Assembly: GCA_030628905.1 (NCBI GenBank)
Contig: DAOVQB010000069.1
Coordinates: 1 to 20,583, forward strand
Direction: 5' to 3'
DNA: 20,583 nt
From: DAOVQB01 sp023128935
Lineage (GTDB): Bacteria; Eisenbacteria; RBG-16-71-46; CAIMUX01; WJJG01
Shown here: positions 1 through 6,123 of the stretch, piece after piece
How positions within the stretch are numbered: the first letter of the stretch is position 1
Layout of the letters: each line of letters begins with the position of its first letter
The notes under the pieces: generated by a model
Databases searched by the model: none
Told to the model about the DNA's origin: nothing
What the model saw: the letters and a program-made list of their open reading frames with translations, nothing else
Position numbers and translations under genes: made by a program

Positions 1-1657
1 AGAGGTGGTCGAGTGTAGTTTCCAGGTCCCAACCCTGTTCGGGGGCTACCTGAGGTAGGAAGACCGCACGCCGGCCTGACTTCTCAAGCAAAACGCCATG
101 GCGGCCAATCTTGATCTCCTCGGGACTTGCCACCCTCTCGAGCGGTGTCAGCACAGAGATTTCGATCTCGAGATCCGTGAGGTCATTGATCTCTACGGGG
201 GGGAAGCGAGGGTCCTTGAGAGCCGCATTGACCGCGTTGTGGATCACGCCATCGACAAGCGCTTCCTTACCTTCAATACTCCCGATGCACCCGCGCAAGC
301 GCTTCTGCTTCGTCAACGTGACGAAGACACCGCAGACGGTCTGCATATTCTCCGGAGAGACATCTTGAGGATACGCCTTGACGTCGGGTGTGGGTTTTCC
401 CGCCAGGACCTCCTGGAGCGTGCGGCGCGCCAGGTAGAGGAGAAAACGCTTTTCCTGGGCGTTGAGTTTCATCGTGCTACCCGCGGCCTGATCTTTGCCG
501 CTCGATGTCTGCCATGGCTCGACACCCTGCAGCGCAGCTGGGTAGATCTCGCCCTCCAAGAGATCGCCGGGCCTGAAGAAGGCGACGGACGCATAGCTGA
601 CCGACCCTTCGAAATCCCCTAGCAGATCAGCGGAACGGTAGTACTCCAGCACCCGCCCCTCAGGCCGCCCACCTCCCCAAAGATTCTGCACCTTGGGATC
701 TCGCAGAAGCTCCAGGAGGATGCCGATGGGCTGGTACCCGCAGACCGTGACATCCGTCTCGCGCTTGTAGCGAGCCAGACCCTCCGGATCGAGCGCCAGC
801 ATGGGCACGAGCGCGCCTAGGTCCAGGCGCTTCAGATTCCGATCGGGGTCATCCGTGAACGGAAGATAGCCAAAGCGCTGGCCGTAGTGCGTGAAGTCGG
901 AGCTGATGAGGATCAGCGTGCGGGCATCGATGTAAGGCGCGAGCGCGTCGGCGATTCTTTTCCATTCAGAGCTTTCCATGTGAGAGATCAGGATCGGGAC
1001 AATACGGTAGGGGTGCTTGAGCACCTGTTGCAGGAAGGGCAACTGGATCTCCAGGCAGTGCTCTTGACGGTGCGCGCTTTCCACCGATTGAAACCCCGGT
1101 TGATCGAGCAGCGCAGTCGTAATGTTGGTATCCAATGGGACCGTTCCCAAAGGTGTTTCATAGGCCTGCACTGTTGGGATCGAGGCTCCGCGGAAGGACA
1201 CTCGGTGCGAGGGACCAATGAGAATGATCCGCTCGAGCGCCCTGCCTGCTTCGCCCTCGAGCAGTCGGTAGACGTGGGCAGCCGCATCACCAGACCATTG
1301 ATGGCCGGCGTGGGGGGCGATGATGGCGACCGGCAGATGCCGGGCCACCTGCGCAAGCGGCCTGCCTTGGGCCAGATGGCCGTCGATGGAGGTGGCTAAC
1401 TGTTTCGGGTCTGCCGGGTACCAGGCGCCTGCCAAGACGCTGGGTCGCGTTTCGTTCATGGCCTTTGCCTCGCAGTTTACCGTAACACCAAGCCAGACTG
1501 CCGCCAGGGCTGCAAGCAGCCGCAATAGGAGTGGGGTCTGTAATAAGGATGGAGTCTGTAATGGGAATGGAGTCTGTAGTGAGGATGGAGTCTGTAATGG
1601 GAATGGACGCGGTGGCGGGCGGAGCCGGCCTGTCGGGCATGATAGAGTGGATCTCAT
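1..1657 (-). CDS. MEMO-AMMECR1 fusion protein (AmmeMemoRadiSam B+A), exported, 3' partial
   Basis: One uninterrupted frame of 552 codons runs off the left edge. Residues about 67-390 are a MEMO domain (LigB dioxygenase-like fold). It has the metal-site residues known for the family: H116 in APHAGH, H151 in GPSH, and C306 in TVCGYQP, plus SSDFTHYG. Residues from 396 (MKLNAQEKRFLLYLARRT) are an AMMECR1 domain with the conserved RGCIGSIEG; its last few dozen residues lie outside. The start at 1657 is chosen because AGGGGAG lies about 8 nt upstream. Residues 1-66 comprise a Pro/Leu/Gln repeat and then a hydrophobic stretch (LLLRLLAALAAVWLGVTVNC) resembling a signal peptide. A start at 1459 would remove this leader. 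The gene lies 155 nt downstream of the DUF362 gene and may be co-transcribed with it. The third member of the family trio, a radical-SAM protein, is not visible. The biochemical role of this family in bacteria is unsettled. Confidence 0.9.
   Translation of the reverse strand, partial: MRSTLSCPTGRLRPPPRPFPLQTPSSLQTPFPLQTPSLLQTPLLLRLLAALAAVWLGVTVNCEAKAMNETRPSVLAGAWYPADPKQLATSIDGHLAQGRPLAQVARHLPVAIIAPHAGHQWSGDAAAHVYRLLEGEAGRALERIILIGPSHRVSFRGASIPTVQAYETPLGTVPLDTNITTALLDQPGFQSVESAHRQEHCLEIQLPFLQQVLKHPYRIVPILISHMESSEWKRIADALAPYIDARTLILISSDFTHYGQRFGYLPFTDDPDRNLKRLDLGALVPMLALDPEGLARYKRETDVTVCGYQPIGILLELLRDPKVQNLWGGGRPEGRVLEYYRSADLLGDFEGSVSYASVAFFRPGDLLEGEIYPAALQGVEPWQTSSGKDQAAGSTMKLNAQEKRFLLYLARRTLQEVLAGKPTPDVKAYPQDVSPENMQTVCGVFVTLTKQKRLRGCIGSIEGKEALVDGVIHNAVNAALKDPRFPPVEINDLTDLEIEISVLTPLERVASPEEIKIGRHGVLLEKSGRRAVFLPQVAPEQGWDLETTLDHL
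1533..1604. repeat. four tandem 18-bp units inside the MEMO leader
   Basis: Four units of 18 bp start at 1533, 1551, 1569 and 1587; the second and fourth are identical (ggagtctgtaatgggaat). The period is six codons, so on the minus strand it encodes a repeated hexapeptide around LQTP, just before the hydrophobic signal-like segment of the MEMO-AMMECR1 protein. Copy-number change would lengthen or shorten the leader without shifting frame. Confidence 0.9.
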
Positions 1658-1754
1658 CGGCACACTCCCCTGTGGGTTGCCCTGATCCTAGGCCATTGCG
1701 GCATCCTGCACAATCCCAGGGCGACGGTTCCGACCGTTGCTTTGCCGTGCTGCT

Positions 1755-1786
1755 CCGAGGCCGGCCGGGCGCATCGGCGCCCTCGG
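1755..1786 (-). terminator. GC-rich hairpin between DUF362 gene and MEMO gene
   Basis: GGGCGC (1767-1772) and GCGCCC (1777-1782) form a perfect 6-bp stem with an ATCG loop. Alternative outer arms CCGAG/CTCGG (1755-1759, 1782-1786) compete with it. It begins about 27 nt after the DUF362 stop on the minus strand. No T-run follows, so it may be an intercistronic or mRNA-processing hairpin rather than a true intrinsic terminator. Confidence 0.4.
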
Positions 1787-1812
1787 TGCGTCGCGGGGGC
1801 CAGCACCGGTAC

Positions 1813-3183
1813 TTACCTGCTGAGCACCATCTCTCGGACCCGGGGACCATCGGCGGTTTCGAGCCGGGCGAAGTACACTCCGGCCGGCAGCCGCTGGCCC
1901 CTTTGATTCCGTCCGTCCCAGCGGACTTCGGAGTAGCCTTCCGGGAAGGTTCTGTCAGCCAAGCGGCGCACGAGCCGACCGGAGGCATCTGTGATCACAA
2001 GTCGCGCGGATCCGGCTCGCGCCAGACGAAAACGCAGGCGCGTTGAGTTCACGACTGGGTTGGGGATATTCGGGGCTAAGAAAGTGGCTCCTGCCATCAC
2101 AACCGGTTCGTTTGACACGCCGGTACTGTCGAGATAGAGCACATCCATCGCTTCTGGATCGCTCACACCCAGATCCCATGGCTCTTCCGAGGCTTCCTCG
2201 ATCCACGGGCAGGGCTTGGGATCCCAGCCATGGGTGTCACGCTCGGCATTGATCATGTCCCGGCCCCAGTACTCGTTGGTCACAGGATCCGTGCTGAAGA
2301 AGAGCGTGTTGGGTGTTCCCTGCTCGGATGCGAAAGTGTTCCAGTACTGGGGCGATCCGCCGGGGCCTCCATTGTAGGTTCCCCGCAGGGCATCCGTGAG
2401 TACCAAGCAAGTCTTGTCCTTGATATGGGTGTCCGTATTCACGGTAAGCATGCCGGTGATGTCGCCGCAGAGGCTTGAAGGGAGGCATGAACCGTAATGG
2501 TTCTTGAGGGCAAGTGTGATCTGGTTGCTTGGGTCGTTGTGGCTCTTCAGCACAGGTATATCGATCACATAGTCGCAATCCAGGAGGTAATTGGAGAGCT
2601 GGTAGCCCGCGTAGACATAGTAGCCCGAGTTGGCGTTGTTGGTGCTGCTGATCAAGGGACAGTTGCCGTTGAAGGTGAACTCATCCTCGTCGTAACCATG
2701 AGCGGGCAGATTGTGCCTGTCATAAATGACCACCTGGCTGACATCATAGGTTCCATCCAGCATCTCGGAGAGACCGGACACTACGCCTCTGACAGTCTCC
2801 CAACGCGTGTCGGTGGGGCCGATGCAGTTGACCTTAATAGCGATCGTCGAGGCGCTGTGCAGGCCGGGAAAGAGCGACTCGAACGCCTCCGCGGTCGATG
2901 TCGTCCCCATCAGTTTCCGGACGCCCATCTTGACAATCAGCTCAACCCGGTCTTTGTTGATCGTTGAGAGGCCCCCGTCCATCAGAGGGTCGTGGAAGAT
3001 TACAATTCGACCGGGCATCGCGTTGCCCCGGCCCCGGCCTCCGCTGTTCTGCCAGGGACGAGCCAACGATTTCGATGCCGTTCCCGAACCGAGCGAGACT
3101 GCCGTCAGAGCGCTGATCTTGAGAAAGCTGCGCCTGGTCGTGCCCCCGATGCGCTTTGTCAATCGATGGCCGCTTTTCTGCAT
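1813..3183 (-). CDS. Tat-exported DUF362 protein with C-terminal FlgD-like/T9SS-type domain
   Basis: This 456-residue protein begins with a twin-arginine signal: TTRRSFLK at residues 15-22, followed by a hydrophobic ALTAVSLGSG run. The body (about 58-340) matches the DUF362 family in pattern: IAIKVNCIGPTDT, VVIYDR, CDYVIDIPVLKSH and ITLALKNHYG. The last 90 residues or so are a FlgD-Ig-like module (LVITDASGRLVRRL, WDGRNQRGQ, LPAGVYFARLE, ending VREMVLSR), of the sort used as a type IX secretion target in the Bacteroidetes/FCB lineage. The start at 3183 is set by AGGAGG five nt upstream. DUF362 proteins are often linked to iron-sulfur or redox contexts, but no cysteine cluster of that kind stands out here and function is unassigned. 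It is probably the first gene of a unit with the MEMO fusion downstream. Confidence 0.88.
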   Translation of the reverse strand: MQKSGHRLTKRIGGTTRRSFLKISALTAVSLGSGTASKSLARPWQNSGGRGRGNAMPGRIVIFHDPLMDGGLSTINKDRVELIVKMGVRKLMGTTSTAEAFESLFPGLHSASTIAIKVNCIGPTDTRWETVRGVVSGLSEMLDGTYDVSQVVIYDRHNLPAHGYDEDEFTFNGNCPLISSTNNANSGYYVYAGYQLSNYLLDCDYVIDIPVLKSHNDPSNQITLALKNHYGSCLPSSLCGDITGMLTVNTDTHIKDKTCLVLTDALRGTYNGGPGGSPQYWNTFASEQGTPNTLFFSTDPVTNEYWGRDMINAERDTHGWDPKPCPWIEEASEEPWDLGVSDPEAMDVLYLDSTGVSNEPVVMAGATFLAPNIPNPVVNSTRLRFRLARAGSARLVITDASGRLVRRLADRTFPEGYSEVRWDGRNQRGQRLPAGVYFARLETADGPRVREMVLSR

Positions 3184-3220
3184 GATGTCCTCCTAGACCT
3201 AGGTTGTCTGCGCCCCAACA

Positions 3221-3249
3221 ATTATAGACCAGTGGGGTACGGACAGGAA
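3221..3249 (-). promoter_or_regulatory. candidate promoter of the DUF362 gene
   Basis: On the minus strand there is a perfect TATAAT (plus 3221-3226), with TTCCTG 17 nt upstream (plus 3244-3249) as a weak -35. A small inverted repeat, CCTAG-AC-CTAGG (3192-3203), lies in the leader and overlaps the AGGAGG ribosome-binding site (3189-3194). Confidence 0.45.
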
Positions 3250-3502
3250 GCTCACGCCGCGTAAAGCGTGGCAGCCAGGCGGAAATATGCCCTCCTGAGC
3301 CTGACGCAGCCTCTCTGCACCCTGCTGGAGTGAAAAGTGTAGTAGCAAAGGGATCCTTTGCCCACACGGGCGCAAAGTGCGCCAGCCAGGGACCTTTCTG
3401 CCCCCCGCGTGGGGTGGCCTGTTCAGGGGGCTTGCCTTTCGAGGCTTTCGATGAAATGATGTGGTGACCGCAAGGACCGCAAACTCCAATGCCGAGGTGT
3501 TC
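3250..3502. other. intergenic region between divergent DUF362 and RNase HI genes
   Basis: No convincing gene is seen. It holds a 17-bp inverted repeat, GCAAAGG-GAT-CCTTTGC (3345-3361), and shorter GC-rich palindromes. A weak plus-strand promoter-like pair is present just before the RNase HI gene: TTGCCT at 3433 and AATGAT 17 nt on. A GTG at 3461 opens the RNase frame but has a poorer ribosome site than the ATG at 3503. Confidence 0.5.
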
Positions 3503-4210
3503 ATGGCGCTCTATCGTGCAAGGCCCATTCCCTATGGCGTGAAGTTGACGTTTCAAGACGGCACCGTCATCAACTGGTATAAGGATAGCAAGCGCAGGAC
3601 CGTGTACGCGGAGCGCAATCCACTCGGCTACCGCTTGCCGCCTTCTGCCACCCGGCTGGAGGAGATCCTCGCTGCTATGGATCTCGGGAAGGCGGGCAAG
3701 AAGGCCTCCCCGCCCTGGCGGGACAAGGAGGGGCGCCCGGTGGGCGCCTTTGACGGTGGAGCTAATCCCAATCCAGGCCCCGGTGGGTGGGGGGTAGTGC
3801 TCCCGGATGATCGGGAACTGTGTGGCGGCGAAGCGCAAACCACCAATAACCGGATGGAGCTGACAGGCGCGATCCGCCTCCTGGAAGCCACCGAGGGCTC
3901 ACTGCGGGCGATCGGCGACAGCCGGTATGTAATCGAGGGCATCACCAACTGGATCAAGAAGTGGCGGGAACGGTCCTGGCTGACGGTCTCCGGATCACCC
4001 GTTGAGAACCGAGATCTCTGGGAGCGGCTTGACCAGCTCGCTGCATCGCGCCGCATCGTCTGGGAGCATGTGCGGGGACATTCGGGGCATCCGCTGAACG
4101 AGCGCTGTGACCGCTTGTGCGTCAAGGGTCGCCGCAAAATCCCGAACGCAAAGCGGCGAAGACGAGCCCGCCCAGCACGCTCAGCCCGCCCAACACGCAA
4201 GGGGGCATGA
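3503..4210 (+). CDS. rnhA: Ribonuclease HI with ~80-residue N-terminal extension
   Basis: RNase HI cleaves the RNA strand of RNA-DNA hybrids. The 235-residue product has all the catalytic carboxylates and the histidine in their usual contexts: D84 (AFDGGANPNPGPGG), E119 (TNNRMELTGAI), D139 (IGDSRYVIEGI), H193 (HVRGHSGHP) and D203 (NERCDRL). The catalytic domain starts only near residue 80. The preceding stretch (LTFQDGTVINWYKDSKRRTVY) is not the family's normal start and does not look like the caulimovirus viroplasmin hybrid-binding fold; I cannot name it. The tail after about residue 208 is very basic. ATG 3503 is chosen over GTG 3461 because GAGG sits 5 nt before it. It is a solitary gene, convergent with the AlbA_2 gene. 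Confidence 0.9.
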   Translation: MALYRARPIPYGVKLTFQDGTVINWYKDSKRRTVYAERNPLGYRLPPSATRLEEILAAMDLGKAGKKASPPWRDKEGRPVGAFDGGANPNPGPGGWGVVLPDDRELCGGEAQTTNNRMELTGAIRLLEATEGSLRAIGDSRYVIEGITNWIKKWRERSWLTVSGSPVENRDLWERLDQLAASRRIVWEHVRGHSGHPLNERCDRLCVKGRRKIPNAKRRRRARPARSARPTRKGA

Positions 4211-4352
4211 TAGAGAGAAGTGGTCCCCATTCTTTGGACAGGCTGGCGGCTTGATTAAGGTGGACTCTCCATGCTTGATCATGCCGCTGAAGCGCTGCGC
4301 GGAGCCCAAGATGCCCTGTGCGCAGATCCTCGTACGGGGCATCCCTAACCCT

Positions 4353-4436
4353 CGTGGACTTGGCGACCTCGGTCCTGATCTTCTGTAGCTCGCCGACGAT
4401 TCGGGGTGCTCCCCTCATGGCGGGATTGTACCCCCT
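4353..4436 (-). pseudogene. remnant of a DDE integrase/transposase (IS scrap)
   Basis: About 27 codons read NPAMRGAPRIVGEL then QKIRTEVAKST, closely resembling the segment just upstream of the DDE core in integrase-type transposases (NPxWGAPRIxGEL.KLGIEVAxST). The resemblance stops abruptly after KST, no DDE triad follows, and no terminal inverted repeats are visible, so only a scrap remains. The rest of 4211-4464, the tail-to-tail gap between RNase HI and the AlbA_2 gene, shows no gene or clear terminator. Confidence 0.5.
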
Positions 4437-4464
4437 GGTGCCGCTCGCGGAGGCATTGACGGGC

Positions 4465-5931
4465 TCAGGCTTGGCTGTTTCTGGGAGAACACCCCAACCG
4501 TACGTCCCAATGCCCCGTTTTCTTTGAACCCACGCGGTGCAGGATACCCCGGCCCTTGAGGGCCTGGATATGCCGCAAGATTGTGGAGCGACTCACACCC
4601 AGGACCTCGGCCAACTCCTCGTAGGCGATATCCGGACGCGCAAGGATGTGTCTGGTGATCGTGTCCCCGAGCCCTTTTATGGGTTCACCCTTGGCATCCG
4701 AGAGAGTCTTTATAGGTTCATCCGACTGGGTTATAGGGTCAAAGCGGACCTTGTTCTGGCCCACCTCAGATTCTGGATGAACCTTCAAAAGTCCGATCCG
4801 AGCCGCAAAGGTGCAGGCCTCGCGGTCATCAATGAGCTCGATCGATTGCCAGGCAGATAGCGCCCGGATGATGCCGGTGCCCAATCCCCGGTACGGAAGC
4901 ACGCCCTTGGCGGCGAACGACGCCAAGACCGAATTGCGAATTACCGAGTTTCCGGCGCGGATCTTCTCCACTGTCAGATGGTTGGGTAGACTACCAGGAC
5001 TGACGATTTCCACTCGATCGGTGAAAACGAACAAGCGAATGGGTGCCTGGATAAAGTAATCGCGATGGATCAGCGCGTTGACCAGGAGTTCCTCAAAGAC
5101 AACCTGGGGTACCACTGGTCGTCCAGGCTCATTCACACCGCTTACCTGTCGCTTGGGCAAGGACCGCGTGATGAACGCCAGCGCTCCCTTGTAGATCTCA
5201 TCCAGAGTTCCCCCGAAATCCTCGCTGTCCAGGTACTCATTAACGGCCACTGAAGTATTGGGATACGCCACGGCCTTGATGACAAAGGCCGCCTTCGCCG
5301 CCTGCGGCTGGGCCCCGAAGAGAAGAAGCCCGGCCAAGTTCAGCCTCCCTTGCCGAGCGAGGTTCATGTTCTCGACCAATTGCACGAGATCGCGATCGTT
5401 CTCAGGCATGGGCTGGCCATAGGCCTTTTCCAAGAAACGACCGAACCTCATGCGGTCCAGCCCGTTGATGCCGACGGAGGTGGCCACCTCGTCGGCTTGC
5501 ACCAGATCGACTTCCTGGAAGAGCCGCCGCAGTTCCTCCTTGGACTGGATGCGCCGCTTGTCGCTACCGGCCTTGACCCAGATGACGCCCTTGCGGTCGA
5601 AGTACGGCTTTTCGAGCCCTTCGTGGATCGTCAGTACGATCACCACCCGCTTCGCACCGACAGAGACATTGCACGTCTCCGGCGAGATCGGGCTGCGCAT
5701 GTGCTGCGTGGCGGCATTGCTGATGATCTGGTTGATCCGAATGACGTCCTTAGGGGCCAGCCCTGGCAGCGAGCCGTCGTTGGCCACCCCGATCAAGACC
5801 ATGCCGCCGGCGGTGTTTGAGAAGGCCACCATGTCGGAGGCGAGCGAATCCGCACTGCGGGCAGCTTGCTTGAATTGGCGCCGGCTATCCTCACCCAGGG
5901 CCACCAATCGGGAAAGTTCTCGTCGTGTCAC
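4465..5931 (-). CDS. AlbA_2 (Schlafen-type) / HATPase_c_4 / winged-helix putative regulator
   Basis: This is a 488-residue protein. Residues about 12-125 form an AlbA_2 domain (RRQFKQAA, MVAFSNTAGGMVLIGVANDG, KPYFDRKGVIWVKAGSDKR). Residues about 270-375 match the HATPase_c_4 region found in so-called RecG-related regulators (VVFEELLVNALIHRDY, VEIVSPGSLPNHLT, RGLGTGIIRAL). Residues about 425-480 are a winged helix (YEELAEVLGVSRSTILRHIQ). Such proteins are usually annotated as ATP-binding transcriptional regulators; some are found in mobile or defence contexts. The usual Glu of the E-F-K motif is Gln here (RQFKQ). The start is a GTG at 5931 with AGGA about 10 nt upstream. It stands alone beside a transposase scrap, so a mobile origin is possible. 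Confidence 0.85.
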   Translation of the reverse strand: MTRRELSRLVALGEDSRRQFKQAARSADSLASDMVAFSNTAGGMVLIGVANDGSLPGLAPKDVIRINQIISNAATQHMRSPISPETCNVSVGAKRVVIVLTIHEGLEKPYFDRKGVIWVKAGSDKRRIQSKEELRRLFQEVDLVQADEVATSVGINGLDRMRFGRFLEKAYGQPMPENDRDLVQLVENMNLARQGRLNLAGLLLFGAQPQAAKAAFVIKAVAYPNTSVAVNEYLDSEDFGGTLDEIYKGALAFITRSLPKRQVSGVNEPGRPVVPQVVFEELLVNALIHRDYFIQAPIRLFVFTDRVEIVSPGSLPNHLTVEKIRAGNSVIRNSVLASFAAKGVLPYRGLGTGIIRALSAWQSIELIDDREACTFAARIGLLKVHPESEVGQNKVRFDPITQSDEPIKTLSDAKGEPIKGLGDTITRHILARPDIAYEELAEVLGVSRSTILRHIQALKGRGILHRVGSKKTGHWDVRLGCSPRNSQA

Positions 5932-6059
5932 GGCCTAGCGTTCCTATCTCTTGGAGGCGCCCTGCGAAGGCGGACTTCAGACCGCCTGGCTGGAAGCTCC
6001 TGGCAGACGATGCTGAGCACAATACACACCCGAGTATTCGAGAATCCCTCGACGGGGCC

Positions 6060-6090
6060 ATTTATAGATTCATTATATAGGCTCTTGCAA
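6060..6090 (-). promoter_or_regulatory. AT-rich promoter candidate upstream of the AlbA_2 gene
   Basis: On the minus strand TATAAT (plus 6072-6077) and TATAAA (plus 6060-6065) lie in the only AT-rich patch of the 192-nt gap 5932-6123. TTGCAA (plus 6085-6090) is 19 nt from TATAAA. The pairing of elements is not decisive. Nothing else is evident in this gap. Confidence 0.3.
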
Positions 6091-6123
6091 GCATATATCG
6101 GGTCACCGTGGTCAGGTTCGAGG

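Noticed and set aside
1287..1988. Minus-strand open frame of 233 codons across the MEMO/DUF362 boundary
   Set aside because: It is a shifted frame of both flanking genes, and the repetitive ITDSI segment is just the 18-bp array in the wrong frame.
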